DNA of 5,152 nucleotides from Propionibacteriaceae bacterium (GTDB lineage Bacteria > Actinomycetota > Actinomycetes > Propionibacteriales > Propionibacteriaceae), in contig WRGV01000162.1 in NCBI GenBank assembly GCA_009787035.1, forward strand, positions 1 through 5,152. The letters are read 5' to 3'. A program made the position numbers and the translations under genes. The notes below the pieces were generated by a model. The model did no database searches and had not been told where the DNA came from. It saw only the letters and a list, made by a program, of their open reading frames with translations. Position 1 is the stretch's first letter. Every line of letters begins with the position of its first letter. Positions 1-5,152 of the stretch are shown in pieces.

Positions 1-1
1 C

Positions 2-640
2 ATCACCGGGACACCGTCCGGCACCCAGCTCGGCCTCAACGCCACCGTCCTCGGCACCGCCATCCAAGCCATCGCTACCAACCCCGACAACATCACCACC
101 ATCACCACCGCCTGGGGCAAGGAACTACCCGACTACCTGGACGCCCACATCCACACAGACCAGACGTCCCTGACCGAGCTCTACCTATTCCCCAGCGGCT
201 CGCCCGCGGGATACCTGGCCGACCAGACAGCCGACGTACTCGCGTTCATCGTCAACAATGCCCGCACCGGCGCACCAGGCGGCGCCTGGGGCTCCACAGC
301 GGCAACCATCGGCACCGCAGGCGCCCACATGGAAGAAACGATCTACCCGGCCTGGGTGACCGCCCTGGCACACACCGGCTGCTTCGCCCCCGACGCGATC
401 GCACAGATCAATCAGCTTCACAACTTGAACATCCCCAACCCGGCCGAACCGATCACCAGCGGCCAGACGAAGCTGCCCGCCCCGTTGACCCGTTCCGGCG
501 GGACCTGGGAATTCGACCTCTCCTCCGCAGGCGGCCAAGCATGGCTGGCCGCCACCGAAATCGTCGGCGCAGCGCAAAGCATCAGCGGAGCCAACGTCGG
601 CAGCCCCGTAGACACCCGGTTCGTGGTGCCACTGCCATGA
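2..640 (+). CDS. Tandem lipoprotein-family paralogue, copy 1 (5' end outside window)
   Basis: Open in frame from base 2 to TGA at 638-640, leaving 212 visible C-terminal residues; the start and any signal peptide lie upstream. I do not recognise the family. It belongs with the two following genes because it shares the blocks GLNATVLGTAIQAIATNP (about residues 11-28), TIYPAWVTALAHTGCFAPD (113-131), an APLT..GGTWEFD stretch (160-172), GGQAWL (177-182) and the last nine residues DTRFVVPLP. By analogy with copies 2 and 3 it is probably an exported lipoprotein, but that part is not visible. Visible residues about 57-110 do not resemble the same stretch in the other copies. The first 120 bases are strongly C-rich on the coding strand (30 C against 14 G in bases 1-60). 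The stop overlaps the next start as ATGA, which suggests translational coupling. Confidence 0.85.
   Translation: MTGTPSGTQLGLNATVLGTAIQAIATNPDNITTITTAWGKELPDYLDAHIHTDQTSLTELYLFPSGSPAGYLADQTADVLAFIVNNARTGAPGGAWGSTAATIGTAGAHMEETIYPAWVTALAHTGCFAPDAIAQINQLHNLNIPNPAEPITSGQTKLPAPLTRSGGTWEFDLSSAGGQAWLAATEIVGAAQSISGANVGSPVDTRFVVPLP
38..118 (+). repeat. Block shared by lipoprotein copies 1 and 2 (partner 1165-1245)
   Basis: Aligned codon by codon, these 81 bases differ from 1165-1245 at five positions, about 94% identity. The block encodes the NATVLGT..IQAIATNP..ITTITTAW segment. Copy 3 is clearly diverged over the same segment, reading SALVLGTVLQSIAVDQ. The block includes ATCACCACC twice in tandem in both copies (92-109 and 1219-1236). 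Confidence 0.85.
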
Positions 641-1773
641 GGATCCGGGTGCTGACCTCGGGCTGCGCGGCACTGCTGATCGCGGGCCTCGGACTGACCG
701 GATGCGCGCAGAAACCACCCGCTGCCGGGTTCACCGAGGCCACCTTCACCAGCATGACCGCACCCGTCACCGTGTCCTTCGTACAGAACGGCACAACCGG
801 GAGCACCACCGACCAGATCCAGATCGCCCCCGGCATCCAACACGCCATCAACACCGACTGGTCCGACCACGGCACCGCCGCAGGACAAGCCCTCGTCCAC
901 GCCGCCTGCCCCCAGACCGGGCAAAACCCCACCCCATCCCAGGCGACCGTCGCCACACAACTGCTCATCTACGCCGCGTCGCAACGCCAGACCAACCACG
1001 CCTGGACACCCCAACCCGGCATCGCGTCTGCCATCGCCCAAACCATCGCCTGCCACATCGACGACCTCTACGCCGACGCCCCCCACACCGACACTCTCGA
1101 CCCCACAAAGATCGACTGGCCACAAACCCCCATCACCGGACAAGCCACCACCCACCTGGGCGTCAACGCCACCGTCCTCGGCACCACCATCCAAGCCATC
1201 GCCACCAACCCCGCCGACATCACCACCATCACCACCGCCTGGAGCAACCACCTGCCTGACTACTTGAACAGTCACATCCCCACCGAGCAGCAGGCCATGG
1301 TGACGTTCTACTTTCAGACAGTCCAGACCACGCAGACACATTTGGCACTGGAAGCAACAGACTCATTGATCTTCGTCACTGCCAACGCCATGGCCGGCGT
1401 CTCCGACGACACCTCGGACGCACCCATGCATGCGATCATGGCCGCCGGAAGCACCGCTGCCGACACGATCTATCCGACCTTCGTGAAGTCACTGTCCCAC
1501 AACGGGTACTTCGCACCAGACATCATCGCCCAAGCGAACCAACGCTACAAAGTGGATATCCCAGACCCCACGAAACCCCTGCCGGCCGCAGATAGCACGA
1601 AAGTGCTCAGCGCACCCCTGACCATGACTGCCAGTGGATGGACGTTTGACAATACTTCAACGAGCGGTGCGCAATGGCTGAGCGACAGCCACATTTCAGG
1701 AATCGCTCTAGCCTTGCCGACGGCGCAGGTCAGCGACCCATCTGATACCCGGTTCGTGGTGCCGCTGCCATGA
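637..1773 (+). CDS. Predicted lipoprotein of unknown family, array copy 2
   Basis: Encodes 378 aa. An in-frame ATG exists at 541, but ATG 637 is chosen because it opens directly into a lipoprotein signal peptide: basic MRIR, a hydrophobic core (residues 11-20), and lipobox LTGC with the lipid-acceptor cysteine at residue 23. The mature protein should be anchored to the outer face of the cytoplasmic membrane. Conserved blocks shared with the next gene are AQKPPAAGFT (24-33), an IQIA.GIQHA..TDWSDHG stretch (61-79), VHAACPQ (87-93), IACHIDD (137-143), GYFAPD (290-295) and DTRFVVPLP at the end. C91 and C139 are the only mature cysteines besides C23 and are conserved in copy 3, so they could form a disulfide (inference). 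No Shine-Dalgarno precedes 637; the ATGA overlap with copy 1 implies reinitiation. No enzymatic motif was recognised. The family and function are unknown; it could be a surface ligand-binding or adhesin-like protein. Confidence 0.9.
   Translation: MRIRVLTSGCAALLIAGLGLTGCAQKPPAAGFTEATFTSMTAPVTVSFVQNGTTGSTTDQIQIAPGIQHAINTDWSDHGTAAGQALVHAACPQTGQNPTPSQATVATQLLIYAASQRQTNHAWTPQPGIASAIAQTIACHIDDLYADAPHTDTLDPTKIDWPQTPITGQATTHLGVNATVLGTTIQAIATNPADITTITTAWSNHLPDYLNSHIPTEQQAMVTFYFQTVQTTQTHLALEATDSLIFVTANAMAGVSDDTSDAPMHAIMAAGSTAADTIYPTFVKSLSHNGYFAPDIIAQANQRYKVDIPDPTKPLPAADSTKVLSAPLTMTASGWTFDNTSTSGAQWLSDSHISGIALALPTAQVSDPSDTRFVVPLP
676..734 (+). repeat. Signal-peptide block shared by copies 2 and 3 (partner 1806-1864)
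   Basis: These 59 bases differ from 1806-1864 at only three positions, all synonymous. They encode the second half of the signal peptide, the lipobox and the first mature residues up to GF. The first 12 codons just before it are much less alike, so the identity begins abruptly inside the signal peptide. Confidence 0.85.
817..915 (+). repeat. Second block shared by copies 2 and 3 (partner 1947-2045)
   Basis: By codon alignment 86 of 99 bases match 1947-2045 (13 differences, mostly third positions). It encodes the GIQHA..TDWSDHG..AGQALVHAACPQ segment, including the first conserved mature cysteine. Between this and the signal-peptide block the two copies diverge (about 750-816). Confidence 0.8.
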
Positions 1774-2924
1774 AGAGACGACTGCTGACGCCGGCCTGCG
1801 CGTTGCTGATCGCGGGCCTCGGTTTGACCGGATGCGCGCAGAAACCACCCGCCGCCGGGTTCACGGATGCATCTTTCACCAGCATGACTTCAGCGGTGAC
1901 GGTGGTCATCGACCCGGACGGCCTGCCCGGAGGCGCCCAGACCCATGTCCAGATCGCGGCCGGCATCCAACACGCCGTCGACACCGACTGGTCCGACCAC
2001 GGCAGTGCCGCCGGCCAGGCACTCGTCCACGCCGCATGCCCCCAAGACGGACACGCGGCAACCACCCCTCAAACGACTGTCGCCACCCAACTGCTCATCC
2101 TGGTCGCATCCAAGCGCCAACAGGACCACACATGGTCACCGCAAACCGGACTAGCGTCAGCAACAGCCCAGGTAATTGCTTGCCACATCGACGATGTATT
2201 CCGAGTCTCACCATACTTCGACCCGAATGACCCTTCCAGAATAGATTGGCCCGCCATGCCTATTGCCGGCGCAGTCAATACGGCCGATTCGAGCGCGCCT
2301 CATCTGGGCATCAGTGCCCTCGTCTTGGGTACCGTGTTGCAGTCAATTGCCGTTGACCAATCGGCGGCGGAACTTGTGACCACCGCATGGACGCACGCCC
2401 TGCCTGGCTACCTGGCTGACACCATTGCGACAGACCAGGAAACGATGCTGAAGTTCTACTGCTGGATGGTGAAGTCGTCACCTGTCAACGCTGTGAAGCA
2501 AGCATCGGACTCCCTGACCTTTCTCAATGAGAACACATCGGCCGGCCTGCCTTCCGAAACATCTAGCGCGGGCAAGACAGAAACTTCCAAGGCCAATGAC
2601 AACGCATTTGAGCAGATATTCCCGGACTTTGTCAATGTGCTGGCCTCATTGGGCTACTTTGCGCCAGATTTGGTAGTGAAAGTGAATCAGACCTGCGGTC
2701 TTAGCATCCCTAATCCAATGGATCCGGTGCCGGCTCCGGGAGCACAGTCGGCAGCGAAGCTGAACGCGCCACTAACCAACACCGATGGCGGATGGTCGTT
2801 CGCTGCCAGCTCGCCAGGCGGAGTCCAGTGGCTGTACGACAGTGGGATTTCTGGAATATCACCAGAGCTGGGTGTCACCAGTATCGGGTTCGCCGATACC
2901 AGGTTCGTGGTGCCGTTGCCCTAG
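1770..2924 (+). CDS. Predicted lipoprotein of unknown family, array copy 3
   Basis: Encodes 384 aa, starting at an ATGA overlap with copy 2 and ending at TAG 2922-2924. The signal peptide starts MKRRLL, then a hydrophobic core, then lipobox LTGC with the acceptor cysteine at residue 22, followed by AQKPPAAGFT exactly as in copy 2. The conserved pattern of copy 2 is kept: GIQHAVDTDWSDHG (65-78), VHAACPQ (86-92), IACHIDD (136-142), GYFAPD (295-300), GGVQWL (350-355) and the terminal DTRFVVPLP. Besides C90 and C138 it has two extra mature cysteines, C231 and C309. Residues about 230-280 are unlike the other copies and rich in Ser, Thr, Lys and Asn. The DNA is less GC-rich here (30 of 60 bases in 2161-2220) than in the flanking genes (46 of 60 in 4021-4080), so this copy may be older, less homogenised or under different selection. 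It converges on the HAD gene. Function unknown. Confidence 0.9.
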   Translation: MKRRLLTPACALLIAGLGLTGCAQKPPAAGFTDASFTSMTSAVTVVIDPDGLPGGAQTHVQIAAGIQHAVDTDWSDHGSAAGQALVHAACPQDGHAATTPQTTVATQLLILVASKRQQDHTWSPQTGLASATAQVIACHIDDVFRVSPYFDPNDPSRIDWPAMPIAGAVNTADSSAPHLGISALVLGTVLQSIAVDQSAAELVTTAWTHALPGYLADTIATDQETMLKFYCWMVKSSPVNAVKQASDSLTFLNENTSAGLPSETSSAGKTETSKANDNAFEQIFPDFVNVLASLGYFAPDLVVKVNQTCGLSIPNPMDPVPAPGAQSAAKLNAPLTNTDGGWSFAASSPGGVQWLYDSGISGISPELGVTSIGFADTRFVVPLP

Positions 2925-2939
2925 ACCAGCAGGGTCTGG
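2921..2939. other. Imperfect hairpin at the convergent gene junction
   Basis: CTAGACC (2921-2927) can pair with GGTCTGG (2933-2939), with one G-T wobble and a five-base loop AGCAG. It sits on the shared stop codons of the convergent genes. No T-tract follows on either strand, so it is not a standard intrinsic terminator. It lies inside the last codons of the HAD gene and may be chance. Confidence 0.25.
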
Positions 2940-3589
2940 CGCAGCTCGTCCACGTCGTGGCACAGGGCCACGGGGTTCTGCGCGACCAGCTCGGCCTCGA
3001 TGCCGGCGCCCCAGGTGACGGCCACACCGGCCATGCCGGCGGCATGGGCCGCCTGGATGTCGTAGATCGCGTCGCCCACATAACAGCACACGGACGGATC
3101 GGCCTCCAGCACTGCGCAGGCAGCCAGCAGCGGCTCAGGGTCGGGCTTGTGGGTCGCCGTGTCTTCCATCGTGCCGACCAGGCGCGTGACATCGTCCAAC
3201 CCCGCGAGCCGCATCGTCTGGACGGCACCCGCGCGCCGCTTCGCCGTGACGACGCCGGTGACCGCACCGGCCGCCGCCAGATCGGCCAGCAGCTGCGGCA
3301 CGCCCGGATACCCCGAGACCACATCGTCCGCATGCTGCTCGAAGTACGCCGAATAGACGTCCTGGAGCTGGGCGGCGTGCAGGGGATCCTCGCGCGTGAA
3401 CGTCTGCTGCAAGGTCTCACCGATCCATGACAACGCATCGGCCCCGTTGATCACGCGGCCCGTGACGCTCAGGAACGCATGGCCATAGGCGGCGACGATC
3501 AGATCCAGGCTGTTGGCCAGTGTGCCGTCCAGATCGAACAGGATGACGGGCCAACGAAGCTGCGGGAGGGCTGCATTCGGTGCGGACAC
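2921..3589 (-). CDS. HAD-superfamily phosphatase, phosphoglycolate-phosphatase-like
   Basis: Encodes 222 aa, a normal length for HAD subfamily IA phosphatases. All four family motifs are visible. Motif I is FDLDGTLANS at residues 18-27, with D19 as the predicted nucleophile and D21 as acid/base. Motif II is VVTAK with T115. Motif III is the lysine of HKPDPEPL (K148). Motif IV is VGDAIYD, with D173 and D177 binding Mg2+. The alpha-helical cap lies between motifs I and II (roughly 30-100). Proteins of this type hydrolyse small phosphomonoesters such as 2-phosphoglycolate, or pyrophosphate as in PpaX; the exact substrate cannot be read from the sequence. The cytoplasmic enzyme starts at GTG 3589-3587 with no Shine-Dalgarno; a promoter just upstream suggests a leaderless mRNA. 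The stop overlaps the convergent lipoprotein gene by four bases. Confidence 0.92.
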   Translation of the reverse strand: MSAPNAALPQLRWPVILFDLDGTLANSLDLIVAAYGHAFLSVTGRVINGADALSWIGETLQQTFTREDPLHAAQLQDVYSAYFEQHADDVVSGYPGVPQLLADLAAAGAVTGVVTAKRRAGAVQTMRLAGLDDVTRLVGTMEDTATHKPDPEPLLAACAVLEADPSVCCYVGDAIYDIQAAHAAGMAGVAVTWGAGIEAELVAQNPVALCHDVDELRQTLLV

Positions 3590-3597
3590 GTGGACAC

Positions 3598-3627
3598 CCT
3601 ATCAGCCGGGTCGGCTAGCCGCGTCAA
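3598..3627 (-). promoter_or_regulatory. Candidate promoter of the HAD phosphatase gene
   Basis: On the minus strand TTGACG (3627-3622) lies 18 bases before GATAGG (3603-3598). TTGACG matches five of six bases of the TTGACA consensus; the -10 is weak, with only the central ATA matching. The -10 ends eight bases before the GTG start at 3589, so transcription would begin close to the start codon and give a leaderless or nearly leaderless mRNA. This agrees with the lack of a Shine-Dalgarno. The match was made by eye. Confidence 0.45.
3604..3621. promoter_or_regulatory. Palindromic candidate operator in the HAD promoter spacer
   Basis: CGGCTAGCCG at 3612-3621 is a perfect 10-bp palindrome. An additional AGCCG at 3604-3608 forms a second inverted repeat with CGGCT at 3612-3616 across three bases. 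Together they fill exactly the space between the proposed -35 and -10, where a bound repressor would block RNA polymerase. No regulator gene is visible nearby, and short GC-rich palindromes are common in such DNA. Confidence 0.3.
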
Positions 3628-3696
3628 CCCTCTGACGTTTCTGTGAGGCGCGTGAGTCGCTCTGGGGGACGGACGGGGCGCACCTCGCCCGCGCGG

Positions 3697-3702
3697 TAGG
3701 CT
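3697..3702 (+). promoter_or_regulatory. Candidate -10 element for the membrane protein-gnd operon
   Basis: TAGGCT fits the actinobacterial TANNNT pattern and lies 30 bases before the ATG at 3732. Transcription would begin near 3709. No convincing -35 is visible; the upstream DNA is G-rich (around 3663-3678). It diverges from the HAD promoter. Confidence 0.4.
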
Positions 3703-3720
3703 GGACGGATGGATCTGGGC

Positions 3721-3726
3721 AGGAGG
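3721..3726 (+). promoter_or_regulatory. Shine-Dalgarno sequence deciding the start at 3732
   Basis: AGGAGG is followed by five bases (GGGCG) and ATG. This is the only strong ribosome binding site seen in the window. It contrasts with the coupled or leaderless starts of all other genes with visible starts, and fixes ATG 3732 as the start. Confidence 0.85.
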
Positions 3727-3731
3727 GGGCG

Positions 3732-4583
3732 ATGAGCGAAACGCCGAGCCAGACGCCGGGAAACGCGTCCGCACCGGTGGCGGACGATGATTCTGCCCTC
3801 CGATCGGCCGGTACCGCGCCGTTTCCCGCACCCCCGGAGTTCATCTCGCCCGAGGCGGCCGTGCTGCCCGAGCAGGCGCTCGCCGCGCTGCCGCAGACGC
3901 CCGTGGACGTCGCTCCCGAGGTCGTCACGCTGCTGGACGGAGGCCTGGGCACGCAGCCCGAAGGCCACATCGCCGTGCTGCCGCCGATCGATCAGCTCGA
4001 CCTGGGGCCCCGGCTGAGCCCGCGCACCGGCGAGCCGGAACGCCCCGCGCTGCTGACCGCCTCGCTCGCGCTGTTCTACGCCGCCGCGGCCGTCGCCGCC
4101 GTCACGCTGGCATTCGCGTGGTGGCACGCGATCCACATGGGCACCTTCCCCCATGCCGCGCGCGTGATCGAATGGCTCGCCCCGCGAGATGATCACGCGC
4201 AGTATGCGGGCACCTGGCGATCGGTGCTCGCGGCGATCCTGATGATGATCACCGGCGTGATCACCGTCGCGGCACCGTGGCTGCAGGCGTTCAACGCGTT
4301 CCAGGGACGCCGCTGGACGCGCATCTTCGGCCTGGTGTGCGTGCCGATCAGCGCGCTCGCCCTCCTGCTGACCACCGGGCACCCGACGTTCACGCACCTG
4401 GGCCAGTGGCTCACCTGGTTCCCCTGGCTCGCGGTGCCGTTGTGCCTTGTCGGTGCTGGATTGTTGTGGCTGCCGTCGCTGCAGCGGTTCTTCGCGGACT
4501 TCGAGTACGTGCGCCGCCCCGACCTCGGCACCCCGCCGCCCACCAGCGGCATTCAGTACGGACCCCTCGACCGGTACCGCTGA
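3732..4583 (+). CDS. Four-helix membrane protein with long Pro/Ala-rich N-terminus, unknown function
   Basis: Encodes 283 aa, starting at ATG 3732 behind a strong AGGAGG five bases upstream. Residues 1-104 are hydrophilic, rich in Pro, Ala and acidic residues, and probably disordered. Four hydrophobic segments follow at about 106-130, 163-186, 196-215 and 227-248. Positive charges sit before helix 1 (R94, R98, R104), between helices 2 and 3 (GRRWTR, 192-197) and after helix 4 (R252, R261, R262), so both ends are predicted to be cytoplasmic. The tail is also Pro/Gly-rich (GTPPPTSGIQYGPLDRYR). Helix 1 ends in AWWHAIHMG and a 32-residue external loop follows. No transporter or enzyme signature was recognised. 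The TGATG overlap with the downstream gnd-like gene indicates co-translation, though that need not mean a shared pathway. Confidence 0.85.
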   Translation: MSETPSQTPGNASAPVADDDSALRSAGTAPFPAPPEFISPEAAVLPEQALAALPQTPVDVAPEVVTLLDGGLGTQPEGHIAVLPPIDQLDLGPRLSPRTGEPERPALLTASLALFYAAAAVAAVTLAFAWWHAIHMGTFPHAARVIEWLAPRDDHAQYAGTWRSVLAAILMMITGVITVAAPWLQAFNAFQGRRWTRIFGLVCVPISALALLLTTGHPTFTHLGQWLTWFPWLAVPLCLVGAGLLWLPSLQRFFADFEYVRRPDLGTPPPTSGIQYGPLDRYR

Positions 4584-5152
4584 TGATCACGATCGGCATG
4601 ATCGGCCTGGGGCGCATGGGCGCCCGCATGGCGGCGCGCCTGCGCGATCATGGCATCGGCGTGATCGGATACGACGCATCGCCGGACAGCCCGCGCGATG
4701 TCGCCAGCCTGGCCGACCTGGTCGCCGCGCTGCCCCGTCCGCGGATCGTCTGGGTCATGGTGCCGGCCGGTGAGGCGACCGACGGCGTGATCACGACGTT
4801 GTCTGGAGTGCTTGACCCTGGCGATCTGGTGGTCGATGGCGGAAACTCCCGCTACACGGTCGATCAGTCGCACGCCGCACTGCTGGGTGATCACGGCATC
4901 CGATTCGTCGATGTGGGCACGTCGGGCGGCGTGTGGGGCGGTGAGCTCGGGTATGCGCTGATGGCGGGCGGCGATGCGGCCGACATCGCCGCGCTGCGGC
5001 CCGTCTTCGAGGCGCTCAAACCCGAGGGGCCGGACGGCTTCGTCCACGCCGGCCCGGTCGGTGCGGGGCACTTCGCCAAGATGGTGCACAACGGCATCGA
5101 GTACGGCATGATGCAGGCGCTCGGCGAGGGCTACGCGCTGCTGAAGGCGTCG
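4583..5152 (+). CDS. gnd: 6-phosphogluconate dehydrogenase, decarboxylating, short type (3' end outside window)
   Basis: The first 190 residues are visible and open to the window edge. The enzyme oxidatively decarboxylates 6-phosphogluconate to ribulose 5-phosphate in the cytoplasmic pentose phosphate pathway. The N-terminal Rossmann motif is GLGRMG at 8-13. D31, at the end of the second strand (GYDASPD), replaces the Asn-Arg-Thr typical of NADP-specific enzymes, so NAD use is likely (inference). VMVPAGEATD is at 58-67 and VDGGNSR at 84-90. The substrate signature DVGTSGGVWGG is at 110-120 and GPVGAGHFAKMVHNGIEYG at 157-175; K166, N170 and E173 match the catalytic region. The GTSGGVWG form marks the roughly 300-residue short class rather than the roughly 470-residue classical one. 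ATG 4583 overlaps the upstream TGA by one base; there is no Shine-Dalgarno, so translation is probably coupled. Confidence 0.95.
   Translation, partial: MITIGMIGLGRMGARMAARLRDHGIGVIGYDASPDSPRDVASLADLVAALPRPRIVWVMVPAGEATDGVITTLSGVLDPGDLVVDGGNSRYTVDQSHAALLGDHGIRFVDVGTSGGVWGGELGYALMAGGDAADIAALRPVFEALKPEGPDGFVHAGPVGAGHFAKMVHNGIEYGMMQALGEGYALLKAS

Noticed and set aside
92..109. ATCACCACC twice in tandem (also 1219-1236) as a possible DNA repeat or CRISPR-like unit
   Set aside because: Only two units, in frame as Ile-Thr-Thr codons within coding sequence. No spacers and no further copies.
541..636. Possible longer N-terminus of lipoprotein copy 2 from ATG 541
   Set aside because: It would place about 32 Arg-rich residues before a complete lipoprotein signal peptide and overlap copy 1 by 100 bases. 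ATG 637 gives a normal signal peptide and matches the ATGA junction of copy 3.
702..1259. Open frame on + strand rich in His, Arg and Pro, with a run of histidines
   Set aside because: It is the out-of-frame reading of the C-ending codons (ATC ACC ACC) of lipoprotein copy 2. It has no plausible domain and no ribosome binding site.
418..1341. Long minus-strand open frame, Gly/Val/Asp-rich
   Set aside because: Antisense shadow of copies 1 and 2 caused by their C-rich third positions. Low complexity, and it crosses the gene junction.
2921..2939. Hairpin at the convergent junction as a bidirectional terminator
   Set aside because: Stem is short with a wobble and lacks a T-tract on either strand. 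Kept only as a low-confidence structure.
2792..3430. Open frame of 212 codons on + strand opposite the HAD gene
   Set aside because: Shadow of a gene with four intact HAD catalytic motifs. The + strand protein is Arg/Gly/His-rich with no recognisable motif, and it starts inside lipoprotein copy 3.
3624..4397. Long minus-strand frame across the intergenic region and membrane-protein gene
   Set aside because: Arg-rich shadow with no start signal. The + strand frame has a strong Shine-Dalgarno and clear transmembrane segments.
4553..5089. Minus-strand frame opposite gnd
   Set aside because: The + strand carries unmistakable 6PGDH motifs throughout. The antisense reading is a high-GC shadow.

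Overview
The window suggests a high-GC actinomycete-type bacterium (Actinomycetota). This rests on the GC-rich genes, a GTG start, an actinobacterial-looking -10 element (TAGGCT), and a short-form 6-phosphogluconate dehydrogenase. The genus cannot be fixed from the sequence. No mobile element, CRISPR array, rRNA or tRNA was seen.

Left half (1-2924, + strand): three tandem paralogous genes encode predicted lipoproteins of a family I do not recognise. The first is cut by the window edge; the other two are complete at 378 and 384 aa. Each junction is an ATGA stop/start overlap with no ribosome binding site, so the genes look translationally coupled. Copies 2 and 3 begin with almost the same signal peptide and lipobox (LTGC), and all three copies end in the same nonapeptide, DTRFVVPLP. 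Homology between copies is patchy at DNA level: short blocks near 95% identity alternate with strongly diverged stretches. This points to tandem duplication with later recombination or gene conversion plus local diversification. This array is the most unusual content of the window.

Middle (2921-3589, - strand): a convergent HAD-superfamily phosphatase gene, phosphoglycolate-phosphatase-like. Its stop codon shares a CTAG palindrome with the stop of the last lipoprotein gene. It appears to start at GTG from a nearly leaderless promoter whose spacer carries a 10-bp perfect palindrome.

Right part (3590-5152): a 142-bp divergent intergenic region holds candidate promoters in both directions. It is followed by a + strand pair: a four-helix membrane protein of unknown function with a long Pro/Ala-rich N-terminus, and a gnd-type 6-phosphogluconate dehydrogenase that runs off the window. 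The two overlap by one base (TGATG) and are probably one operon. The HAD, membrane-protein and gnd genes look like ordinary chromosomal housekeeping context beside the accessory-looking lipoprotein array.
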